A DNA stretch of 30,744 bases. It comes from Chara braunii. Lineage: Eukaryota > Streptophyta > Charophyceae > Charales > Characeae. The position numbers were made by a program, and so were the translations under genes. Below are positions 19,938 to 28,399 of this stretch, in pieces (within the stretch, counting starts at the first letter, position 1; every line of letters starts with the position of its first letter). Under the pieces are notes generated by a model. That model saw only the letters and a list, made by a program, of their open reading frames with translations, searched no databases and had not been told where the DNA came from. The stretch spans positions 671,334 through 702,077 of the forward strand of contig BFEA01000300.1 in the NCBI GenBank assembly GCA_003427395.1, written 5' to 3'.

Positions 19938-20185
19938 CTCCTTTCTCCCTCCCCTTGTATACTACTAAATTCATATGAATAATGAATGACCATCATTAAG
20001 AGAAGAGACAAAGTATAAGCTGAAGATCTGCTGACAATGAACTGGAGTATGCCTCCCCCTTTACGCTGCCTCCTTTCATTGCGTGGTGGACGTGGGCAGC
20101 CTGCGCTCAACCACAGTCAACAGGGCAAGCTTTGTACGTTAGAGGCGCAGTAAAAGGGAAACTGCAAGAAGAATGAAAAGAGGTG
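19938..20185 (+). mobile_element. Zinc-finger-like repeat, copy D, tail
   Basis: After the mitochondrial fragment the repeat continues with its C-rich run, ATGAATGACCATCATTAAGA and GTATAAGCTGAAGATCTG. Then comes the tail module CTGCGCTCAACCACAGTCAA and GGCGCAGTAAAAGGGAAACT at about 20072-20175. It closes copy D. Confidence 0.6.
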
Positions 20186-20330
20186 GTCGTGGGGAGGGGG
20201 TGAACAAAAAAAAAAAAGGAAAAAAAAGGGCAGACTCACACTACGCACTCAAAATCCCAGAATCGCAAATCAGTGGCCAGATCCAGGAAGCGCAGTAAAA
20301 GGGGAATTGCAAGAAGAATGAAAAGAGGGG
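20139..20330 (+). repeat. Tandem duplication of the repeat's tail end
   Basis: GCGCAGTAAAAGGG, then GCAAGAAGAATGAAAAGAGG, occurs at about 20143 and again at about 20290, each followed by G- and A-rich runs. Between them lies a single arm (20231-20285) of the foldback element found whole at 20528. Confidence 0.75.
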
Positions 20331-20351
20331 GGGGGGAAGGAAAAAAGAAAA

Positions 20352-20507
20352 AAAAAGAAAAGAGGAACCCCTATGTCTTTGTTAAACCCAAAGACTGCAA
20401 CTTGTTAAGTATACATTATTCTGCGAGTGATGAGTTAACCCGGCCGGCGTACCCATATGCTGGAAAAATCCGTGTGACTGTCTGACGAAAAAGAAAAGAG
20501 GAACCCC
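20352..20507. mobile_element. 116-bp insertion flanked by 20-bp direct repeats
   Basis: AAAAAGAAAAGAGGAACCCC ends at 20371 and recurs at 20488-20507. The 116 bp between them (20372-20487) has a different, less A-rich composition from both flanks. It looks like an insertion with a long target duplication. No family is recognised. Confidence 0.45.
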
Positions 20508-20527
20508 AAAGAAAGCCAAAGTAAGGG

Positions 20528-20656
20528 CAGACTCACACTAGGCACTCAAAATCCCAGAATCGCAAAATCAGCGGCCAGATCCAGTCCTCCTCACAGAAGA
20601 ACTCGATCTGGCCGCTCATTTTGCTATTCCTCGATTTTGAGGGTCGACTGTGAGTA
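20528..20656. mobile_element. Foldback (MITE-like) element with arms of about 54 bp
   Basis: The left arm GACTCACACTAGGCACTCAA...GCGGCCAGATC (about 20530-20582) pairs with the right arm GATCTGGCCGCTC...TTTTGAGGGTCGACTGTGAG (20605-20655), leaving a loop of about 20 bases. Mismatches are scattered. The left arm alone is repeated at 20231-20285. Confidence 0.7.
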
Positions 20657-21382
20657 TACTGTAAAGAAAGTGAAGAAAGGACTGTTCAGGGAAAAACAAT
20701 ATATTCGTTCTATTGTGCTTCATCTTGTTTGCTATAGAGGTAAAGCTGTTTCGGTTTTGGATTGGCTAATCTTAGTGTGCCTCGTGTCGTTTGCTCTGGA
20801 GGTAAAGCTGTGAGCTGTTTCAGTTTTGGATCTGCTCATCTGGGTGGAGAAGGTGACAATTTACAACACACACTACCCATCAGTCGAATGCATCCCGGGA
20901 AGACTGTTGGGGTTCAACCTCCTGATGAGTCGGTGGAAGTCCGATGAAACAGTCTGGCACAGTTGTGCTTTTTTTGTGGAGTTGTGTCTAGTGAACACGA
21001 CAATGCACACGTGGATCATGCATGCGCACATACACACATGAAAAGTATTACACATGGACACGCAACCAGTGGGGTTCAGAGACCTGCTCCGCCCCCATGT
21101 TTGCGTCATCAAGGAATGAAATCGTCGCTTCCAATACGTGCAAGAACAGCACACATCGAGTCTGTTGTTAACAATGCGGTGATGATATCAACAGTGTGGC
21201 TGGCCTGTGTGTGCACCGGACATACAATGCTGCCACCTGTGTGGCATTCACACCACTAGCAACCGCGTTGGGTACAAGCATGGCTACTCAGCTTCTGCCC
21301 CCTGCATCTGACTCCCCCACTTCTACTTCACTCCTGCTGGATTGTTGCCCCCTTCTCCAAATGGCGATGATGCGCCCCCTGA

Positions 21383-21646
21383 TCATCTGATGGAACCGCC
21401 GGCTGATGATGATCTTGTCTCTGGTGCGCCAATGCCATATTGGCTGGAGTCTGTGGTCACAATAAATGGCTTTTCAGGATCCGGAAGCATGAGGACTTCA
21501 TGGTGGGTAAGGGCATACTTCAATCTTTTGAAGGTTGCCTCGCACTCACCCGTCCACTCCCATGGGGTGTCAAGGCATGTGCCAGAGCCATTGGAGTCAT
21601 TAGCACAGGCTGCTGACGCTGGAATGAGCATCCCCCTGATGTGCAA
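21383..21646 (-). pseudogene. Ty3-type RT/RNase H fragment
   Basis: On the minus strand the frame reads TPWEWTGECEATFKRLKYAL, then THHEVLMLPDPEKPFIVTTD, then SSQYGIGA. This is the junction of reverse transcriptase and RNase H in Ty3/gypsy-type plant retrotransposons; the D of TTDSS is the first RNase H catalytic acid. Homology is clear from about 21425 to 21560 and fades on both sides. It is a short dead fragment lying antisense within copy E of the zinc-finger repeat. Confidence 0.85.
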
Positions 21647-21727
21647 TCCGCAGAGCCAAATGACCTCATCTTGCTAAAGAAAGGTCACTGTGTGCACTTT
21701 GCCATCAGTTAGTCTCCTTACTTACAA

Positions 21728-21994
21728 TGCAACCCCTACGCTCTTTCTGACTTTGTAGACATTGTCCTCTGGATAGAAGCAGAGCACTGTACTATTTGCC
21801 CAGAGGATGACTGTACTGCAGCTGGTGTGAATTTGGAAGTCGTATCTATGGCGTTTATGGGAATACAATTGCAACTGCGGCCCTCTCTGCAGAATCATAT
21901 GCCTGACATGGACCTGAGTTCCTGTGTGTATATCCTGCATCGCCCAGGTCACTTCAGTGCTATTACCTTTGCGGACATGGATCCTGTGGGATAA
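21728..21994 (+). other. Open frame with an H-x-P-G-H-F-S-A-I block
   Basis: The frame is open for 88 codons, has no ATG at its start and ends at TAA 21992-21994. It reads DIVLWIEAEHCTICPEDDC early and VYILHRPGHFSAITFADMD near the end. In the next frame the DNA continues ILWDNGNRVHSLGH. The GHFSAI block followed by a W and a DN pair recalls the histidine box of ubiquitin-hydrolase-like cysteine peptidases. No catalytic cysteine block is visible, so this is only a resemblance. It lies just upstream of the finger units of copy E and may belong to the same ancestral protein. Confidence 0.3.
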
Positions 21995-23469
21995 TGGTAA
22001 CAGGGTGCATTCTCTGGGTCATATTATTCATTGCTATCACTGGCTCACGGAGCCCACTCAGTCTGGCTTGTCAATCGGGAACAGTATGGGTTTGTGCAAT
22101 CGCAACTTGGGGGGACAACCTCGCCGACCCTCTGCCCTCCCCTTTGCCTATTCAGGCTACGGCACTTGCCTGTGCAGATCAGACGGATTCTACTGATGGT
22201 GAGGGGGCTTCTTCAGAGGATCATCACTGCACCATGACACAGTCCGATTACCACATGCGTTGTGCACAGCATAACCTCTGCTTGGATCACTATGCAGGGA
22301 TGGTCACTGCCAGCCTCTGCTACGAGAATTGTGACCCGTCTTTGTCTTGCGTTTATCCCCCTTACCCTGCTTATACTTTCCCAATATGTAGTTGTGGCCT
22401 TGACATGGCATGTTTGAATAACTGGGAGTGTGATTATGCTTTCCTGCTGGCATGCAAACAGCACATCGTGTATCACCAATTTCGCTTGGAAGCTGTCATG
22501 GATAGTATGTGTCTTTACTGGGTGTTCTATTCCGGATGCCATCGTCCGCCACATCCACTGTTCATGTTCTACTCGTGACGCTAGACCTCTGCCCGCTGCA
22601 CCTGTAATCAAACCTTCTCCATCCTCGCCAGACAAGGAACAGACACAGCAGGCTGAGGTAGAGGACAGACTGAACCACATTTATTGTGCCGTGCTGAAAG
22701 GTTATCGTCTCCAGTGAAAGCAGTGGCAGGCCAGATTTTGCAACAGCAAAAATCCTTAATTCATATCCAGGCCCATCATTGCCTGACCACAGACAGGCAG
22801 TGTGAGCTGTGGAAACCCAAGAAACTTCGCCAATGCCACACTGTGATGACCCGCCTGATGTTCGCCTTGCACATGATCAGCATGCTTCATGTCACAAGCA
22901 TTATGAGGGTATAGCCCATGCAGGCTATTGTGTTTGCACCTATGATGACCGTCTCCATACATATGTTCGTCTTCGTACCTATGATTGCAGTCAACATTGT
23001 ACTCGTGTCTGACACCGTCACATGGCATGTCCTATTTTTAGACAAGGGCTGGAATGGTAGTTCCTATACTAACTGTGATCACCGCGTGGCCCGTGCCTCT
23101 GTATTCCTAGCATGTGGGAGCCACATTGCCTGTCAAATCTGCCTGTCGTGTGCAATACGACATGTGGGACCATGCAGTGCTTCCACAGGCCACACCTGAA
23201 CCGGTCATGCCCATTGCCATTGGCAATTCCTGCTTCTCCGGTCATTTCTCTCTGCATCCCGGGCCCTGACTGGCCTCTTGTGCCAGTCTCTGGCAGTATT
23301 CTCTGCTGGTGAGTATTAAGCACTCGTTGCGGTTCCTTGTCCCCCTGCTCTTCTCCTCGCCCCCTCCTTCCCTTCTTCCTCGCGCATGTAGAACTACTAA
23401 TGCACACGAATGAGCATCAATAAGAGAACAGACAACAGCTTAAAAGGTCCAGGTGTGCTGAAAAGCAAA

Positions 23470-23760
23470 TGGGTACACGCACACATATGTTTTGACTGAG
23501 TGTTACTTTCTAGCCCCCAAAACTGCATGGCTTGTAGGGCACTTTTTCCTCTGATCGGGCTGCATATCATGAAGATCAGCGGTCAGAAGCAAAGAATCTG
23601 TGTAAGTGGGATATTGCCCCTTTTCCCTCATCTGACCGTATATTATGAAGATCAACAGTCAGTAGCAAAGAATCCATTAAATGGTACCTAGACCTGCGTC
23701 ATGAAGGAGTTTGTGGCTGAGTTAAAAAAAACAACATAAAAGATGGAAAACAATAGATGC
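23470..23760. other. No gene recognised
   Basis: A 40-60 bp block is repeated imperfectly (GATCGGGCTGCATATCATGAAGATCAGCGGTCAG near 23553, and CTGACCGTATATTATGAAGA with TCAACAGTCAG near 23631). It may be the start of the LTR whose end is at 24008, but no left boundary can be set. Confidence 0.4.
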
Positions 23761-23761
23761 G

Positions 23762-23842
23762 AAAGGCCTGGTGCGTCAGTGGTTAGAGCACCGGCTAGAA
23801 ATGCGCATTGTGGTACGAGGTTGCAGGTTCAAAACTCTGCGG
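23762..23842 (+). repeat. tRNA-like module upstream of the LTR end
   Basis: GGTGCGTCAGTGGTTAGAGC matches an A box. GCAGGTTCAAAACTCTGC gives a B box that can pair as a T stem. The spacing is tRNA-like but the anticodon arm is poor. It lies about 170-250 bp before the LTR end, so it is either within that LTR or a SINE beside it. Confidence 0.5.
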
Positions 23843-24000
23843 TCTCACGCGGGTGTGCCATTAGGCACTTTCATAGCGCCGTTCACACACCCCGCTTGGG
23901 ACGACGCATGGTAAGTTATACAGACACTGCCTGCGCACAGCCGAAGGGGTCGTCGTCCATTGTCTTTCGTTGTGAATTTGCACTTTGGGAATGACCAGGA

Positions 24001-24022
24001 TCGTAACAATTGGTATCGGAGC
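24001..24022 (+). promoter_or_regulatory. LTR 3' end and primer-binding site
   Basis: TCGTAACA ends in CA at 24008. Then come AT and TGGTATCGGAGC (24011-24022), one base different from the plant primer-binding site TGGTATCAGAGC that pairs with initiator methionine tRNA. The same CA-AT-PBS arrangement occurs at 30092. Confidence 0.85.
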
Positions 24023-24759
24023 GGATTTACTAGCTGGTGAGAGGAGTTGAACTACCCTAAGCCTAATTCCGAATTATATTAGGGTTAACCTAATCTCGGA
24101 TTAGGGTTGGAAGTTAGGGTTAGAGGGGCAGCGAGGTATGTGGATGCTGCCCCCACGTGGTTAGGTCATGTAGGGTCGACATCTGACCTGACCAGGTTAT
24201 TTTAGTTATTGAATGGGGTGGCGAGACACAAAGGAGGCTGATTGAAGTGAGCGAGAGGGAGTAGAGAGTGAGAGGTACTCACAACTGGAATCTGGACTTC
24301 AAGAAGACATCGAGTGACTTATGGGCTTCCCCTCAAGAGGGAGACCTTATTGGAAACTATCATTGAAGAGCTACAAGTTGCTACTTTGGTCTTCAACATC
24401 GACGAAGGATCCGACGTTGTAACATGGGTGTAGGAGAGCCCTCTTAGTCATGCTAGAACACTTCGTGTGGTGGTAGCTAGGGGTCAGGAGGACCTATGAG
24501 AGAGGGGGGTGAGTCGTTATTCCATCTGTGGAGGCCGGGCCTCACAAGTAAGTGCTGTGTGACTTGGGTATGCCCAGGGGAGATTGCTTTGTGCTTCATG
24601 GCCTGTTGGGGTGTGCTGGGCTCTTTTCCTCTTCTCGACGGTCCTCTTCTCGACGGTCTTGGTTGTGTGTGTGAGCATGTGGATTGCTTTCTCACTTGAG
24701 GGATGGATGGATGATATCTTCTTCTCAATGACATATCTTTCTACAGTGCATTGTCTTTT

Positions 24760-25480
24760 GACTTAGTGCATGTTATGAAAGAGTTGACCTGACTAAGTGG
24801 CTGAAAGTGACTCCTATACGTAGTCTTGAGGACCTCCTCATCGTGCAGTATCAGGATACGCAAGCTGGGCTCAGTGCAAGGCTGAAACTTAAGAGGGCCT
24901 CAAGGGCCAAAGGTGGAGGACTTCCATGCAGGTTTTGGAACAACATTTGACTAGTGTGTTCACTACAAACGTGGGATGGACCGATGTGTCTTGCATGGAT
25001 GAAGTAATGGGAGTGGCCCCTATAAGATTATGTCTCACGGCTAGGACTCGAGGAGCTTACGATTTGGCAAGAGCTCTTATCGGATCTAGTCAATCTAGAG
25101 GCCAAAGACCTCGCAGGCGTGCAAAGACACCAGCTGCAAGTAAAACTTTACGACGCTAGCGGTACAAAAGCAGCAGCCAGCTTGCCCTACATGAACATCT
25201 GGAGGTTGAGGACCAGTCCTGTGCGGATGATCTGTTTCTAGATAACGACCTAGGGCCGGACTCCGAAGTGGGCTGTTCTACATCAGCCCTCGAGTCTTAC
25301 ACAAATGGTGAAGAAAAATGTAATGCTTGTAGGACTGCTTCAGGCAAGGGGCCTAACTCCAGTTCAGGTAAGGGAACCATAACACACCGCCCCAAGAATG
25401 CAAAGATTTGTGAGAAGCCGGAGGATGCTTCCACCAGGCCTTAAGAAGCCCTCCGCATCAGTCAAAGAGAACGGGAAAAA
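24760..25480 (+). pseudogene. gag remnant
   Basis: Fragments in different frames read TKWLKVTPIRSLEDLLIVQY and later LLSDLVNLEAKDLAGVQRHQ, which suit a capsid-type gag region by position and character. Frames break at 24950 and after. Assignment is by position between the primer-binding site and the CCHC knuckle, not by strong similarity. Confidence 0.5.
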
Positions 25481-25498
25481 AGATCCAAACTGCGCGTG

Positions 25499-25540
25499 TG
25501 CTTGCATTGTGAAAAGCCTGGGCACACTGTGTAGGATTGT
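25499..25540 (+). pseudogene. CCHC zinc knuckle with internal stop
   Basis: The frame reads CLHCEKPGHTV, stop (TAG at 25532-25534), DC. The C-x2-C-x4-H-x4-C spacing is exact for a retrotransposon nucleocapsid knuckle that binds RNA. The stop lies between the His and the last Cys. Confidence 0.85.
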
Positions 25541-25799
25541 TACCGTTTGTAGGGAAACATGCAAAGGGTGTAGAAGAGTTATCATCGCTCTCTACAACAA
25601 GAGAAGCTGAACAATCAGTTGCAGGCACCTCCGAGGAACCTGAATCCGACAAACAGCTTGCTCTTGAAGTTCGGACCGATGCTGAATCCAAGGCCGTGGC
25701 AGTCCAAGTACTTCAAATTGAGCCTTGGGAGGAGGCAAGGGAGTCACCTTCCATTCTCACTTGGAATACTGGCTACAGCTCAAGCAGCAACCCCGTGTT

Positions 25800-26205
25800 C
25801 AAGGGAGTGTGGAGCTCATCAACCACCGATACATCTGCGTCTTGATTGATAATGGCTCCACAACTAACGTTTCTCCGTACGAGATTCATAAGGTGGGCCT
25901 GGGCATGACGAAAGTGGAATTGCAGAACTCTTGTCAAACCCAGGTAGGCAACCAAGAGGTTGTCACCTCAACACATGCTGTCAAAGGTGTGTGCGTCACC
26001 TTTGACAAAGATCGCATTGTCACACGAGTTGAATTTCTATGTCGTCAACAAGTGTCCCTTAGATGCGGTCATTGGTTTGGGCTGGTTGAAGGCCCATTGT
26101 CTAAGGACCACGTGGGTGGATACTCAGTTCATGGTGCGTGACGCCAAGGGGAGCGAGTGTACCGTCTTGTTGGACGAGACGCGTGAGTCCCCAATGACTC
26201 TTTGA
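25800..26205 (+). pseudogene. Retropepsin-like aspartic protease
   Basis: The frame at about 25830 reads HRYICVLIDNGSTTNVSP, an aspartic protease active-site type sequence (hydrophobic-D-x-G-S), followed by GLGMTKVE. A shift near 25960-26020 moves the reading to LNFYVVNKCPLDAVIGLGWL, the usual second half of the domain (hydrophobic-G-x-x-W-L). The enzyme would cleave the gag-pol protein in particles. The frameshift makes it inactive. Confidence 0.8.
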
Positions 26206-26464
26206 GTGCGAACAAATTTTGTAGGTCAGTGCGCACGCGCAAAGAAGGTGAGCATGTGCATGTAGCCTTTGTACAACCTATCCATGTGCCTTCTACTTTT
26301 GTTGCGTTTTCTACCTCGGAAAGTAATTGTACTTCTACTCCATCTACTTTTGTTCCGTTTACTTCTAATCCAACTACTACAAATTTGGTTGTTATTGCTG
26401 TAACTTCTCAAACTGATTTCTCTCTCCTATTGAGGATGATCCTCCACCAGAAGTCCCAGGAAAC

Positions 26465-26680
26465 ATGCGTCGTCTACTAGATCGTTTTCCGGAACTGTTG
26501 GCTGAACCTCATGGAGTACCCGAGTGTTCGGTCAAACACAAGATTGAGATAGTAGAAGGAAGTGTTCCTCCAAAGGGTTGCGTCTACCGTATGGGGCAAG
26601 GCGAGTTGGAGGAGTTGAGAAACCAGATTGATGACATGATTGATCGTGGATGGATTAGGCCAAGTGAGTCTGGGGTAACC
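26465..26680 (+). pseudogene. Reverse transcriptase, N-terminal piece only
   Basis: The frame reads MRRLLDRFPELLAEPHGVP, then VKHKIEIVEGSVPPKG, then LRNQIDDMIDRGWIRPSESG. This is the start of a Ty3-type RT up to the RPS block. The usual next segment with the catalytic core is missing, because at about 26675 the sequence changes to unrelated GC-rich DNA. The break is a deletion or an insertion point. Confidence 0.88.
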
Positions 26681-27160
26681 TGTTATCCGCCACACATTTG
26701 TTACATATTGGATTCCACACGGGCCGTGTTAGGCCCGACGGCTAGGTCTAGGGAGTTGTCCCCGACCGTGGCCACACTGGGCCAGACCGGCCCGGGCTAA
26801 AGTCCGGACCTTTGGAAAGGCTGACCTTAGGCCTCCAACAACCAATTTAGACCTGGGTCTGCAATTGCAGGCCCTGAACAGGAAACCGGTCCAAACGTTT
26901 TTTGGTTTGGACCTGGCGACTGAAACTTGAGGCTGCAGTTTCCCTGGCGGGTCCGATCTAAACTGTTAGACTGTATGGTCGAGATCACGGCGCGGGTTCT
27001 CAGTAGCCAGGCCGAACAGGCCACCGCCAGTACTTGGTGCCAGCCAACGGTCTGTTCGAGAGAGTTTGAGGCCGAGACATTCAAGAGCAGCAGTGTTGCG
27101 CTGCTTCGGGTTTAGCGCAACACTAGGCAGCAGCGCTAGGTGTAGCGCGAGTTGCAGAAG
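26680..27160. other. GC-rich unassigned stretch with a perfect hairpin
   Basis: It is rich in GGCCCG and GGTCTAGG strings like those at 16.4-16.8 kb. At 27093-27123 GTGTTGCGCT and AGCGCAACAC form a perfect 10-bp stem with an 11-base loop. There is no coding support. Confidence 0.5.
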
Positions 27161-27161
27161 C

Positions 27162-27167
27162 GAGAGA

Positions 27168-27198
<31 letters not shown>

Positions 27199-27200
27199 GA
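27162..27200. repeat. (AG)n tract
   Basis: Interrupted AG tract of about 38 bases. The following GAGACTTACCTGGTACCTACC recalls, weakly, the AGAGTCACCTACC after the AG tract of the LTRs. Confidence 0.8.
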
Positions 27201-27919
27201 GAGACTTACCTGGTACCTACCTGTGAGCACCATAGCTCCAACGTCGAGGGCGAGTCTTCAGCAGCTCCAAGGTGGTAGCTTGCGTTAGTAGGTTAGTGCC
27301 TGGACATTGGATTAGGGAGCGAGGACCCTCCTCCTCCCACCTCTCCATCTCCACCTTCTCCTCTGCCCCTCTTGGTTCATCTTTTTCTTCTTCTTCTTCA
27401 TCATCTTCTTTTGACCCTCTACCTCTTGGTTACTATCTGGACAGAGATCGATGGTGGGTTGGTGAAATGAGGACTGAGACTTCTAGGATGTTGGGAGGAC
27501 TATTCAGAGGTCAAACATCAGCGACATCTCGAGATTCTATATCTTCGACATTTCAGGATTACAATTTCAGTGACATTTGTGTTGGTGCTATCTCCTCCTC
27601 CCCCCTTCGTCTCTTCCCCCTACATTCTGTCTGTGTGTGGTTTGTGCAGGCCCTCGCGCCATTTTCCATGTTTGGAGCGCCAAGGCCTTCCCACCTGATG
27701 TATGTATGTGTGTGTGTCTGCAGATAGTCCGAGTCAAGTGTGGGTCAGAGCCATGTTTTCAAGTCTTCCGCTGCATTGTATTGCTCTTTATTATTGGTCC
27801 GTTATAGGTTTTGCATCATACTTGTGTGCGCTTCACTAGTATGCAACACATTTGTGCGTCACGCGGGTCTGGTCTGGCTGTGCGCCTCTCGCCAGGAGCC
27901 GCACGGAGGGCGTCCGCTT
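27201..27919 (+). other. Unassigned; one possible small exon at 27650-27699
   Basis: A long pyrimidine tract ends in TTTGTGCAG at 27649, and GATGTATGT could be a donor at 27700. The 50 nt between read GPRAIFHVWSAKAFPPD in one frame. No family is recognised and no partner exon was found, so this is a splice-signal resemblance only. Confidence 0.2.
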
Positions 27920-28129
27920 TCAAGTAAAGTTGATGGCATCCTTCGTTACATGACTTGGCTTTAGTTCAGCGAAGTCACCCCCTTCCAAGAATCTTGTGGC
28001 ACCTGCGGATGATATCTTTTTTATCTGGGCCAGTGGCAGCTTGTCAATTGGCACGTAGGAGGCTCTCATCGCCAGCATCATGCCCAAAAACAACTTCGAG
28101 AATGGACAGTGCCCCTGCTTGCAGACTAG
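27920..28129 (-). CDS. Possible thioredoxin/GST-fold exon (DHAR- or CLIC-like), uncertain
   Basis: On the minus strand a frame opens after CTTCTCCGTGGCCAG, a plausible acceptor, and reads LVCKQGHCPFSKLFLGMMLA, then SYVPIDKLP, then KKISSAGATRFLEGGDFAEL, then KPSHV, to a TGA at 27920-27922. The CPFS motif, the VPID strand and the K-S-x-AG-x-x-x-FLEGGDF...SHV segment follow the N-terminal thioredoxin-fold half of dehydroascorbate reductases and related glutathione transferases. The usual cis-proline region (SPAGKVP) is altered to SSAGATR. No other exon of such a gene was found, so it could be an isolated exon, a pseudogene piece or chance. The open frame continues upstream to 28396 without recognisable content. 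Confidence 0.35.
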   Translation of the reverse strand, partial: LVCKQGHCPFSKLFLGMMLAMRASYVPIDKLPLAQIKKISSAGATRFLEGGDFAELKPSHVTKDAINFT

Positions 28130-28399
28130 CTGGCCACGGAGAAGAGGGCAAGTAAGCATGCATAATGGTGAAAGCCCAAAGACAGGCAAGGTGAAGCAGG
28201 GTACAAACATGACCGCACCATAGTTGTTGGAGAGCAGGTCAGATGGGGCGTTGTGGGTGGGCAACTGGATGTACAATAAGATAGCAAACACGCTACCAGC
28301 AAGAGTTCTGAGATCTTCTACAGGCTGGAGCAAAGCTGTAGTCGATGTCGAGAAGGGCGATCTGATACGTGGCTTTAGCAGTTTCTCTAGAGACACTGC

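Larger units (their letters stand above)
20690..23470 (+). mobile_element. Zinc-finger-like repeat, copy E (longest)
   Basis: The head (GAGGTAAAGCTG at 20738 and 20800, then GGTGACAATTTACAACACAC) is followed by four Cys/His units. The first, 22240-22400, reads MRCAQHNLCLDHYAGMVTAS and ends FPICSC. The second, 22425-22580, reads FLLACKQHI and ends GCHRPPHPLF. The third, 22835-23010, reads DQHASCHKHYEGIAHAGYCV and ends YDCSQHC. The fourth, 23085-23215, reads VFLACGSHIACQICLSCAI and, in another frame, MQCFHRPHLNRSC. Each recalls a RING-type C-x-x-H-x2-C-x2-C core followed by a C-x2-C end. Frames change between units and stops occur, so the copy is decayed. It carries an antisense Ty3 fragment at 21383-21646 and ends in ATGCACACGAATGAGCATCA at about 23402. 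Confidence 0.5.
24011..26680 (+). mobile_element. Truncated Ty3-type LTR retrotransposon, internal region
   Basis: The order is primer-binding site, gag, CCHC knuckle, protease and start of RT, all on the plus strand. Frames shift several times (for example between 25725-25955 and 25960-26205), and the knuckle contains a stop. Homology ends inside RT at about 26680, with no integrase and no 3' LTR. The copy is dead. 24023-24750 is a leader without a credible frame. Confidence 0.85.
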
